Assembly (NCBI GenBank): GCA_016779685.1
Contig: JADHND010000086.1
Span: forward strand, 1-6,894
DNA length: 6,894 nucleotides
Direction of reading: 5' to 3'
DNA from: Shewanellaceae bacterium
GTDB lineage: Bacteria > Pseudomonadota > Gammaproteobacteria > Enterobacterales > Shewanellaceae
The number at the start of each line of letters is the position of its first letter. The stretch's first letter is position 1. The translations under genes and the position numbers were made by a program. Below are positions 1 to 6,384 of this stretch, piece after piece. The notes beneath the pieces were generated by a model. That model made no database searches and was not told the DNA's origin. It saw only the letters and a list, made by a program, of their open reading frames with translations.

Positions 1-734
1 AGCAAGATGGCATTAAAGGGGCGGAAATGCTCGTACCGTTGGTGTTTTCTGTCATTATTGACACGGTGATTGTGCAAAGTATCACCTCGCGGTGGTTGGT
101 GAAACTGCTCAAGGTTGAATCGCAGCGATCGAAACATATTTTTATTTTTGGTGCTAATGTGTTTGCCCGCACGTTTGCTTTAGAACTAAAGGCAAAAGGC
201 ATGAAAGTGACGTTAGCAGATCCAAACTGGGAAAATACCTCGGCGGCTCGGATGGATGGCTTAGAAGTTTATTATGGCAATCCTGCTACAGAATCAACTC
301 GTTGGCGCATTAAATTCACCAGCTTTGGTAAAGTCTTTGTGCTGTCGCCTTACCATCAGCTTAATTTGTTGATCATCTATTTTTTTGAAGATATGTTGGG
401 ATCGAAGCGAATTTTTTCTTTGGTGTCGCTTGAAGAACAATCACGGCGACAGCGCTATAAAACATCCGCTGAAATGGATGACTTGTTTTCGGGGATTTCT
501 TACCAGCAATTGAACCGAGCGATGAAGCAAGGTGGACAGATTAAAACCACTAGGATGACCGAAAACTTTACGTATGCGGATTTTGAAGCCGGCATCTCTC
601 AAGCGTATGTGCCCTTAGTGTTGTTTCAAAAAAATAGCTTTCGACTCATTCGTAGCGCTCAGTTTAAAATCGCTGCTGGTGAAGAACTGATGTATTTGCT
701 GTTACCCGACTCAGTAGAACATCAACTACCTTAG
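1..734 (+). CDS. Cation:proton antiporter with C-terminal NAD-binding (TrkA-N-like) domain, 3' part only
   Basis: The gene is cut by the window start; the frame is open from base 3, so an ATG at base 27 is internal and not the start. The first roughly 30 visible residues (LVPLVFSVIIDTVIVQSIT) look like the last membrane helix of a CPA1-type Na+/H+ or K+/H+ antiporter, ending in the usual short basic linker. Next comes a Rossmann-like domain starting at HIFIFGANVFA, with strand-helix-strand order and the segments ADPNWENTSAARMDGL and YYGNP seen in TrkA-N domains attached to such antiporters. The glycine motif is degenerate (GANVFA instead of GxGxxG). The last 30 residues (FRLIRSAQFKIAAGEELMYLLLPD) resemble an RCK_C/TrkA_C-type end. 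Expected role: inner-membrane monovalent cation/proton exchange gated by a cytosolic nucleotide-binding domain. The family is assigned from memory of related sequences; the transported ion cannot be told. It converges on fadE. Confidence 0.8.
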   Translation, partial: QDGIKGAEMLVPLVFSVIIDTVIVQSITSRWLVKLLKVESQRSKHIFIFGANVFARTFALELKAKGMKVTLADPNWENTSAARMDGLEVYYGNPATESTRWRIKFTSFGKVFVLSPYHQLNLLIIYFFEDMLGSKRIFSLVSLEEQSRRQRYKTSAEMDDLFSGISYQQLNRAMKQGGQIKTTRMTENFTYADFEAGISQAYVPLVLFQKNSFRLIRSAQFKIAAGEELMYLLLPDSVEHQLP

Positions 735-784
735 TTTAACCCTAGTTGGCCTTGTGATTGAGGTTGCCACCCCGCAACAAGCGA

Positions 785-825
785 AGCGCCTTGCTTGAAG
801 GAGGGAACCATTCAAGTCAGGCGCT
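785..825. terminator. Imperfect hairpin between convergent genes, possible shared terminator
   Basis: AGCGCCT (785-791) pairs with AGGCGCT (819-825), and CTTGAA (794-799) pairs with TTCAAG (811-816), separated by a 2x2 mismatch and closed by an 11-nt loop. It lies 50 bp after the antiporter stop and 26 bp after the fadE stop, as a shared terminator would. No T-tract follows on either strand, so it is not a textbook intrinsic terminator. Two weaker alternatives in the same gap are GTTGC-N6-GCAAC (763-778) and CAAGC-N10-GCTTG (778-797). Confidence 0.4.
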
Positions 826-850
826 GCGATTGATGTCACCGTTTCGCTGA

Positions 851-3379
851 TTAGCTCTTACCGGAGGTTGTTTTCTTTGCTTTGGGTTTCGGCTTGGGCT
901 TGGGCTTGGGCTTGGGCTTGGGCTTGGGCTTGGGCTTGGGCTTGGGCTTGGGTTTTGTGGTACTCTGTGCTTGGAGGCTTTTAGGATCAAAGTCATCTAC
1001 ATTGATGGTATTTAAGCGATGCTTTTCAGCTTCAATCAGCATGTTAGCTTCATCTTTATTGAGTACTTCCAGCTTTAAGCCCAAGGCAGCAATTTCATCT
1101 AAGAATCGAAATTGTAGCCTTTCTTTGGACGCTTTAGCCACTTTTTTAAACAAGGTTTCAGCATTGATGATACTGGTCAATGCGACTTCTTGTAAGCCGA
1201 TGGCATTGTTAGGGGTCGGGGTAAGGTACACATGCTCGCCTAGGCGTGTACGGCTATGACATGGTGTTTGCAGAATGTTCGAAATTTCCTTGTCGAGTCG
1301 ATCATGTGGTGGTTTTAGCGGTGTGCCATAAGGGAAAATGATTTTACCCAGCACCCATGCCACCCCACGCTGTGGTAGATTATCAAGTAAAGCGACGATT
1401 GAGCATTGCGCCTTATAAAGACTGTCTTCAATCGCGTATTGCGCCATGGGGCGAGAATCTTCATTGCGCCCATCATCGTTGTAATGCTTGAGCACCCCTG
1501 AACACAAATACAAATAGGATAAAATATCGCCGAGACGGGCTGAGGTCTTCTCTTTTCGCTTCAACGCACCACCAAATAACACCATGCAGGTATCGGATAG
1601 AAAAGCCAGATTGCTGCTTAAACGGTTCATTTGTTTGTAATAGGGTTTGGTGAAATCTCGAAAGGGTGCATGGGTAAATTTAGAGCCCGTTAACCCCAAA
1701 AATAGGCTCCGGAAGAGGTTGTTAATCACAAAACTGACGTGACCAAACAGCGCCTTATCAAAGCTGTGCAGGGCTTGTTTCTCATTGCTTAAATGGGCTG
1801 ACTTCATTTCGTCGAGCACATAGGGGTGACAACGAATCGCCCCTTGACCGTAGATGATCATGTTGCGGGTTAAAATATTAGCGCCTTCGACGGTGACCGC
1901 AATAGGCGCTGATTGATAGGCTCGGCCCAGGTAGTTGTTGCTGCCTAAACAGATCCCCTTACCGCCATGAATATCCATGGCATCAATCAAGCAGCTCTGC
2001 AATTTATGGGTCAGGTGATATTTGACGATAGCACTTATCACGGATGGTTTTTCACCTAACCCTAAGCCTGTTGTGGTTAATTCATTGACCGATTTCATAA
2101 GGTAAGCATTGGCGCCAATACGAGCTAATGGCTCTTGAATGCCTTCTTGAGAGCCGATGGGGATTTTAAACTGTCGGCGAATGCGGGCATAGGATCCTGT
2201 CGCGAGCGCCATCGCTCGTAAGCCCCCTGCAGAGTTGGATGGTAAGGTGATGCCTCGGCCAACGGATAAACATTCAACCAACATCCGCCAACCTTGCCCA
2301 GCCATGTCTTGGCCGCCAATGATGTAATCCAAGGGTAAGAACACTTCCGTGCCGGATGTCGGTCCATTTTGAAACATACAGTTGAGAGGTAAGTGACGGC
2401 GACCTATGTTCACACCTTTGATGTCGGTCGGTACTAAGGCACAGGTGATCCCGATATCGACTTTGTCACCAATGAGGCCATCGGGATCTCGTAGTTTAAA
2501 AGCCAGTCCTAAGAGTGTCGCGACCGGCGCTAAGGTAATATAGCGTTTGTTCCAAGTCAGCTTCATGCCTAAGGTGTCTTTGCCTTCCCATTTTTCCCGA
2601 CAAATCACGCCAAAATCAGGAATAGAGCCAGCATCACTGCCTGCTTCAGGGCTGGTCAAAGCAAAACAGGGGATTTCTTCACCCTTGGCTAAGCGTGGCA
2701 GATAGTAGTCGCGTTGTTCTTTGGTGCCATAGTGTTGCAACAGTTCGCCCGGGCCCAGAGAGTTGGGAACGCCTACCGTCGAAGCGGCCACAGAACTGAT
2801 GCCAGAAAGTTTTTGTAAGACGATACTTTGAGCGTAGGGAGAAAAATCGAGCCCACCGTATTCTTTTTTAATGATCATGGCGAAGAACTTTTCTCGCTTG
2901 ATGAAAGCCCATACATCGGGTGGTAAATCAGCCAATTGATGGGTGATTTCGAATTCATCTAACATGGCACATAATTGTTCTACTGGCCCGTCAATAAACT
3001 CTTTTTCCGCGGTAGAGAGGCGCGGTCTAGGGTATTCGTGCAAAGTTTTCCAATGGGGCGTACCACTGAATAATTCCGCTTCCCACCAAGTGGTTCCTGC
3101 ATCAATCGCCGTTTGTTCGGTTTCGGACATTTCGGGCATGATGCTACGGTAGATTTTTAAAGCAATACGGCTGATAAATTGTTGACGGATCCATGATATG
3201 TTAAAAACAACCGCAATCACACTAAAGACAATCCAGGAGATATGTCCGATGATACTGAGTTCAGTACCCACGATGAGCAGCAGTGCAATACTGATGGTGG
3301 ATGAAAAAAGAGAGAATCTAAAATATGCTAAAGTGCAAAGCGTAACAACTAAAGCGAGCGACCATATTAATGTAACCAC
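851..3379 (-). CDS. fadE: Acyl-CoA dehydrogenase FadE, membrane-anchored, with a (KP)12 C-terminal tail
   Basis: This is the flavin-dependent enzyme of the first beta-oxidation step: acyl-CoA is oxidised to trans-2-enoyl-CoA and electrons pass to electron-transfer flavoprotein. The 842 residues align in order with E. coli FadE (about 814 aa). Residues 1-62 form about three membrane helices. Shared landmarks include AIDAGTTWWE (91-100), FFAMIIKKEYGGL (165-177), TVGVPNSLGPGELLQHYG (201-218), CFALTSPEAGSDAG (238-251), LTWNKRYITLAP (274-285), GQGWRMLVECLSVGRGITLP (361-380) and VEGANILTR (497-505). E498 in the last motif sits where many acyl-CoA dehydrogenases carry the catalytic base. The FadE-specific C-terminal domain ends at INVDDFDP (792-799). 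The extra is residues 809-832, twelve Lys-Pro pairs, then KAKKTTSGKS; E. coli FadE has no such tail. The GTG start is supported by an AGGGAG ribosome site 7 nt upstream and by an in-frame TAA shortly before it. Confidence 0.96.
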   Translation of the reverse strand: MVTLIWSLALVVTLCTLAYFRFSLFSSTISIALLLIVGTELSIIGHISWIVFSVIAVVFNISWIRQQFISRIALKIYRSIMPEMSETEQTAIDAGTTWWEAELFSGTPHWKTLHEYPRPRLSTAEKEFIDGPVEQLCAMLDEFEITHQLADLPPDVWAFIKREKFFAMIIKKEYGGLDFSPYAQSIVLQKLSGISSVAASTVGVPNSLGPGELLQHYGTKEQRDYYLPRLAKGEEIPCFALTSPEAGSDAGSIPDFGVICREKWEGKDTLGMKLTWNKRYITLAPVATLLGLAFKLRDPDGLIGDKVDIGITCALVPTDIKGVNIGRRHLPLNCMFQNGPTSGTEVFLPLDYIIGGQDMAGQGWRMLVECLSVGRGITLPSNSAGGLRAMALATGSYARIRRQFKIPIGSQEGIQEPLARIGANAYLMKSVNELTTTGLGLGEKPSVISAIVKYHLTHKLQSCLIDAMDIHGGKGICLGSNNYLGRAYQSAPIAVTVEGANILTRNMIIYGQGAIRCHPYVLDEMKSAHLSNEKQALHSFDKALFGHVSFVINNLFRSLFLGLTGSKFTHAPFRDFTKPYYKQMNRLSSNLAFLSDTCMVLFGGALKRKEKTSARLGDILSYLYLCSGVLKHYNDDGRNEDSRPMAQYAIEDSLYKAQCSIVALLDNLPQRGVAWVLGKIIFPYGTPLKPPHDRLDKEISNILQTPCHSRTRLGEHVYLTPTPNNAIGLQEVALTSIINAETLFKKVAKASKERLQFRFLDEIAALGLKLEVLNKDEANMLIEAEKHRLNTINVDDFDPKSLQAQSTTKPKPKPKPKPKPKPKPKPKPKPKPKAKKTTSGKS
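885..956. repeat. Hexanucleotide microsatellite, ten perfect GGCTTG units, inside fadE
   Basis: Bases 891-950 are ten uninterrupted copies of GGCTTG (CAAGCC on the coding strand). They are flanked by degenerate units GGTTTC (885-890) and GGTTTT (951-956). In the fadE frame they read as alternating AAG and CCC codons, giving twelve Lys-Pro dipeptides with the edges. Codon use is uniform in the core and differs only at the edges, which is the pattern left by slippage expansion rather than by selection on the peptide alone. Because the unit is 6 nt, gain or loss of copies keeps the frame and only changes tail length. Confidence 0.95.
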
Positions 3380-3386
3380 GATTTTT

Positions 3387-3392
3387 CTCCCT
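3387..3392 (-). promoter_or_regulatory. Ribosome binding site deciding the GTG start of fadE
   Basis: On the minus strand AGGGAG lies 7 nt before a GTG at 3379. No ATG is available in this frame between the upstream stop and the GTG, and the first residues then give the membrane helix expected of FadE. GTG is therefore the best start. Confidence 0.8.
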
Positions 3393-3415
3393 GTTTGCGT
3401 AATATTCTGTTATTA

Positions 3416-3444
3416 GGTATAGACGAATATTGACTGGTCTGACC
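3416..3444 (-). promoter_or_regulatory. Candidate fadE promoter
   Basis: A -10 candidate TATACC (3421-3416) lies about 36 nt before the start codon, in the context TCTATACCTAAT. This is nearly identical to TCTATACTTAAT, placed at a similar distance before the lipoprotein gene. With a 17-nt spacer the -35 hexamer would be 3444-3439, which matches TTGACA poorly and falls inside the FadR-like site. A weak -35 and an operator covering it would fit a repressible promoter. This is inferred from position and match only. Confidence 0.45.
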
Positions 3445-3448
3445 TAAG
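3432..3448. promoter_or_regulatory. FadR-like operator upstream of fadE
   Basis: The 17-bp sequence GACTGGTCTGACCTAAG is centred on a perfect GGTC-T-GACC inverted repeat (3436-3444). It closely resembles the FadR sites of enteric fad genes, whose core is CTGGTC-N-GACC. It sits 53-69 bp upstream of the fadE start, over the predicted -35 and spacer. In E. coli FadR represses fadE and long-chain acyl-CoA releases it; the same logic is inferred here. The downstream half is weaker (CTAAG rather than CAGTT or similar). Whether this genome encodes FadR cannot be seen in the window. Confidence 0.7.
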
Positions 3449-3461
3449 AACTTACTTCGAA

Positions 3462-3478
3462 TTTGCATAAAATGCAAA
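3462..3478. promoter_or_regulatory. Perfect 17-bp palindrome, possible operator for an unknown regulator
   Basis: TTTGCAT-AAA-ATGCAAA is an exact 7-bp inverted repeat with a 3-bp centre, between the DUF3108 stop and the FadR-like site, about 83-99 bp before fadE. Its size and symmetry suit a dimeric regulator. No T-tract follows, which argues against a terminator for the upstream gene. I cannot match it to a known regulator's consensus. Confidence 0.4.
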
Positions 3479-3490
3479 CAATTATCCTAA

Positions 3491-4282
3491 TTATGGCACA
3501 ATATTTCCGGATGTGCGTAATGGCTGTGATGATGAATGAGACTTCGCTGAAATAGGGGTATATTCTTGAAGTTGCATTTCCCAGAGAGTGCTGCCATCGA
3601 CGATGAAAGCTGCTTGGATCGTTAAGTAAGCATAAGCTGGATAAATCCATAAGTAGGTTGCTTTGTTTGGAGCTGAACCCTTGACTTTAAATTTTAAGCA
3701 TAAATAGTCACCATCTTTTAACTCAATGGTTTCTTCACCCACATAGACAAAGGTGTACTTTTTAATGCGATCTTTCACAATCATGTTGTATGAGAATGTT
3801 TTCTGCTGGGGTTGATTAAACATATCTAGGCGCATTTGAAGTTGTGCTAACAGCGGTTCTTGAATCTTCTTCATGTATTTTATGACGGTTTTTTTTTGAT
3901 TACGTTCGATGTAAATTTTCTTGGCTTTGGCATCAAATTGAATAAATTTTTCGTAGGGCTTGCCAGTGCCATCACGGGTGTGTTCAAAACTTAAATTGTA
4001 CAACCAACCTTGCTTGAACTTGAATTCGTTGGAGATAGATCGCTCATCCCACAGCCAAAAGAAGGACATGCGGCTACGAAAAGCCAACCGATAGCGCTGC
4101 TGGTCAAGGTGAGTTAAATCATAATGCCCATATCCTAAATGAAGCCCTTTATAATATAGATAAAAACTCGCTTTAAAGGTATCAAGGGGGGCAATGGTGG
4201 CATGGCTGGGGACGCTATATAGGAGTAGCCAACCTAACCATAAGATTAGGTTGGCTTTGTGTAGTACTGACAACGATAACAT
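3491..4282 (-). CDS. Exported DUF3108-family protein of unknown function
   Basis: The protein has 263 residues. Residues 1-28 are a Sec signal peptide: a short start with one Lys, a hydrophobic stretch (LILWLGWLLLYSV) and a signal-peptidase I site after SHA (28). The mature part is rich in alternating beta-strand-like segments and aromatic residues, with FKASFYLYYKGLHLGYGHYDL at its N-terminus, YRLAFRSRMSFFWLWDERS, a KKIYIERNQKK stretch, and a late YLWIYPAYAYL segment. This matches what I recall of DUF3108 proteins, which are periplasmic or envelope proteins with no established function. The ATG lies 2 nt after the stop of the lipoprotein gene and no Shine-Dalgarno sequence is visible, so translation is probably coupled. 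An 11-bp hairpin covers codons 9-19. The family call is from pattern memory. Confidence 0.75.
   Translation of the reverse strand: MLSLSVLHKANLILWLGWLLLYSVPSHATIAPLDTFKASFYLYYKGLHLGYGHYDLTHLDQQRYRLAFRSRMSFFWLWDERSISNEFKFKQGWLYNLSFEHTRDGTGKPYEKFIQFDAKAKKIYIERNQKKTVIKYMKKIQEPLLAQLQMRLDMFNQPQQKTFSYNMIVKDRIKKYTFVYVGEETIELKDGDYLCLKFKVKGSAPNKATYLWIYPAYAYLTIQAAFIVDGSTLWEMQLQEYTPISAKSHSSSQPLRTSGNIVP
4227..4256. repeat. Perfect 11-bp inverted repeat in the signal-peptide codons of the DUF3108 gene
   Basis: AGCCAACCTAA (4227-4237) and TTAGGTTGGCT (4246-4256) are exact reverse complements around an 8-nt loop. In the mRNA the hairpin spans nucleotides 27-56 after the A of the start codon. No T-tract follows on either strand, so a terminator is unlikely. 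A role in start selection or coupling is conceivable but unproven. Confidence 0.7.
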
Positions 4283-4284
4283 AG

Positions 4285-6303
4285 CTAGTGTTTTATATCA
4301 CAAAAGGTGATTTCAGGTAGGTGATCCTCGCGTTTCGCTTTTTGTTTAGGCAGCCGTCCGAAAGCAGTTTGAGCAATTTGCGCCCAATCGTTGTGATCGG
4401 TTAAGACCGCTGGCAGCGTGACCGCAGAGGAGTCTGCTATCGCTAAATTACAGGACACACCATTGTCAAAGGTATCGTTATTGTTATAATCGATAGCCAA
4501 TGATCCCAATCTGTCGTTGAGTACTTGGCTGTTTTCGTTGATGTTATATTGATCAATGTCTTGGCCGCTACCGTTAGAGAAGTTGATGTATTGGGTTTGT
4601 GTCGATTCCCAAATAAATCGGTTAACTTGCGCATGACAGCTGTTTTTAAGTTGAGCCACCAGCATCGACACATCAGGTAGATTTTGTGCGTAAGCATAGT
4701 TCATCACGCTATAGTAGTTGGGTTTGAAGTTGACATGTTCATGGCCGCCATGCTTTAAACCAAAGTTATGCCCCAGGGTATGCATGATCGCACTCACTTG
4801 AGTACCCACAATGTCTTGCTCGGTGACTTGTTCTTGATCCAGACGGCCCAAACCCACAGCAAATGATAAGGCTTGACCTTTGTCTTTAGCCAACTCTGCC
4901 ATACCCATCGCAGATTCAGGATTGGTGGAAAATTGATACCCAATTAAACCATAGTGAAAGACTGGAGCTCGTCTTGGATCTAAATTTTCATCACGGTAAT
5001 AAGTCAGTGAATGCACACTGTCCTGGTGATATAAATATTGCATGTATTTTGAAAAAGTTAACTCGTTACCACCGGGTTGGCTTGGCAAACCTGTGTGGGA
5101 TTTAGAATAGAGATTAAACTGATGGCGATTGATGCTATGTGGCTTATCATCGCTGAATAAGGTGCCGGTATCAAAATGAATTTTAATAGGAAAAGTTAGA
5201 TTTGCTGGGCTGTATTTTTCAAATATGTCGGTGATTTGTTTGAGTGCTGCGTGACGGGGGCGCATGAGGTTGGTGACTTTCTCAGGGAAAAAGGATCCAT
5301 CCCGCATGAAATCCAGTTGCACAAAGACATCTGTTTGTTGTGGCCGTGCACCCCATGCATGGTATGGAAGGCCATTGTAGAATTGACATTTTTCTTCTTT
5401 ACAGTCCGGAATATTGTCTTGGTCTAAGTCATCGTTGCAAAGTGCTGCTTCAATGTTCAAAACATCGTTGGTTAAGGTTGCGGTTAAGTTGGTGTGCCCT
5501 GGGGTCTGAAATAAACTGATCGACCAATCGTCAATGGTGTTGGTGTCTTGGTAAGGCATGCGGCGAGCGATGGAGGTCACTCGGGTTGGGTGGTTGAAAG
5601 AAGGCACTGCACTGGTGCTGAGCCACTGTGTTGATTGCAAAGGTGTTTGGGTATTGGTGCCAAACCGAACAAAATCGATGGATTGCCCGTCTGTTTTTCG
5701 AATCAGCTCAATAAAACTGGCTTCATGTGACCAATAAAAGGTGAGATTATTGTTCAGAATACGAATGATATTGTCAAAGTTAATGGCCAATGCTTGTTTG
5801 ACGATAGTTTCATGTTGCGCCATACCATTCGGATTGGGTGTATGCTTTTGGATGAGTCGATTCGTAGCTGATTTCACGATCAAATGTTGCCCAGGTGCGA
5901 CTGAACTTTCTACTGGAAAATCAAACTGCATCGGAATGCTTTGAACGTCCTCGATATCGGGTGTGAGGTCACTTTTGATGGCATGGGTGATGAACCAATA
6001 ATCTTTGAGCTGAATGGTCTGGTTGGTGGGATTGTAGAGCTCGAACCAGACGGTATCAGAAAAGTGCTCGGGTTCACTGATCTCGGTGATCAACAGATGG
6101 TCAATAACCTGTTGATTGGAGACGGCAGGATCTGGTATTGGGCAGTCTAAGTAGGGGTCATAGGTTGCTACGGGGTTGACCAGTGGGGTTGAGTCATTAG
6201 GCTTATCTGTGGTGGTCGTGGCATTCATAACGTCGTTGTTATCTTCGCAGCCTGTGCTAAGAAGAGCTGCACCGATTAGACCTAATAACCAAGTTTTTTT
6301 CAT
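4285..6303 (-). CDS. Lipoprotein with lamin-tail domain and metzincin-like domain lacking the catalytic glutamate
   Basis: The protein has 672 residues. Residues 1-18 plus Cys19 form a lipoprotein signal (MKKTWLLGLIGAALLSTGC); Glu at +2 suggests outer-membrane sorting. A Thr/Asn/Pro-rich linker follows (to about 65). Residues 66-272 look like a lamin-tail domain (LLITEISEPEHFSDTVWFELYNP at its start, DDWSISLFQTPGHTN at its end). A calcium-loop-like DDLDQDNIPD (291-300) leads into a metallopeptidase-like region (about 322-540) with DVFVQLDFM and GMAELAKDKGQALSFAVG. The zinc motif reads HTLGHNFGLKHGG (508-520) and the Met-turn YSVMNY (531-536): three histidines are kept, but the glutamate of HExxH is Thr509. 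The end has AIDYNNNDTFDNG and LTDHNDW, typical of this family's C-terminus. I chose this ATG because AAAGGTG precedes it and the lipobox spacing is right; an ATG 21 nt upstream has no ribosome site. It is the first gene of an operon with the DUF3108 gene. Confidence 0.8.
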   Translation of the reverse strand: MKKTWLLGLIGAALLSTGCEDNNDVMNATTTTDKPNDSTPLVNPVATYDPYLDCPIPDPAVSNQQVIDHLLITEISEPEHFSDTVWFELYNPTNQTIQLKDYWFITHAIKSDLTPDIEDVQSIPMQFDFPVESSVAPGQHLIVKSATNRLIQKHTPNPNGMAQHETIVKQALAINFDNIIRILNNNLTFYWSHEASFIELIRKTDGQSIDFVRFGTNTQTPLQSTQWLSTSAVPSFNHPTRVTSIARRMPYQDTNTIDDWSISLFQTPGHTNLTATLTNDVLNIEAALCNDDLDQDNIPDCKEEKCQFYNGLPYHAWGARPQQTDVFVQLDFMRDGSFFPEKVTNLMRPRHAALKQITDIFEKYSPANLTFPIKIHFDTGTLFSDDKPHSINRHQFNLYSKSHTGLPSQPGGNELTFSKYMQYLYHQDSVHSLTYYRDENLDPRRAPVFHYGLIGYQFSTNPESAMGMAELAKDKGQALSFAVGLGRLDQEQVTEQDIVGTQVSAIMHTLGHNFGLKHGGHEHVNFKPNYYSVMNYAYAQNLPDVSMLVAQLKNSCHAQVNRFIWESTQTQYINFSNGSGQDIDQYNINENSQVLNDRLGSLAIDYNNNDTFDNGVSCNLAIADSSAVTLPAVLTDHNDWAQIAQTAFGRLPKQKAKREDHLPEITFCDIKH

Positions 6304-6307
6304 GGGA

Positions 6308-6314
6308 CACCTTT
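6308..6314 (-). promoter_or_regulatory. Ribosome binding site deciding the lipoprotein start
   Basis: On the minus strand AAAGGTG ends 4 nt before the ATG at 6303, with its AGG core 6 nt away. The alternative in-frame ATG at 6324 is preceded by TTAGATCGTT, with no purine-rich site, and would add seven residues before an otherwise standard lipoprotein signal. Confidence 0.75.
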
Positions 6315-6339
6315 TAAAAACCATAACGATCTAAGATTA

Positions 6340-6345
6340 AGTATA
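6340..6345 (-). promoter_or_regulatory. Candidate -10 of the lipoprotein/DUF3108 operon promoter
   Basis: TATACT on the minus strand differs from TATAAT at one base. It lies about 36 nt before the ATG, which implies a leader of about 30 nt. Upstream is a T-rich stretch (T8 at 6362-6355). The -35 hexamer at 17-nt spacing (TCTGCA) is weak. Because it sits between the helicase hairpin and the lipoprotein, the operon probably has its own promoter. Confidence 0.5.
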
Positions 6346-6384
6346 GATGAAAACAAAAAAAATGCAGATAATGGCTGGGTGAGC

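Noticed and set aside
27..29. ATG as the start of the antiporter fragment
   Set aside because: The frame is open upstream to the window edge, and the residues before it (QDGIKGAE) fit the antiporter family, so the gene begins outside the window.
891..950. Possible CRISPR-like or array repeat
   Set aside because: The unit is 6 nt, contiguous and without spacers, inside a coding region. It is a simple-sequence repeat.
882..1259. Plus-strand open frame starting with alternating Leu-Gly repeats
   Set aside because: It is the antisense reading of the fadE 3' end; the Leu-Gly repeat is the complement of the Lys-Pro microsatellite. FadE homology is on the other strand.
2125..2367. Minus-strand 80-codon frame inside fadE
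   Set aside because: It lies wholly within the conserved fadE core in another frame, with no ribosome site or recognisable motif seen.
6089..6116. Inverted repeat ATCAACAG-N12-CTGTTGAT in the lipoprotein gene
   Set aside because: Only 8 bp with a 12-nt loop inside coding sequence; expected by chance in a window of this size and with no context for function.
6304..6324. Upstream ATG extending the lipoprotein by seven residues
   Set aside because: It has no ribosome site, and it would put MVFKRCP before a complete lipoprotein signal, while the downstream ATG has AAAGGTG at good spacing.
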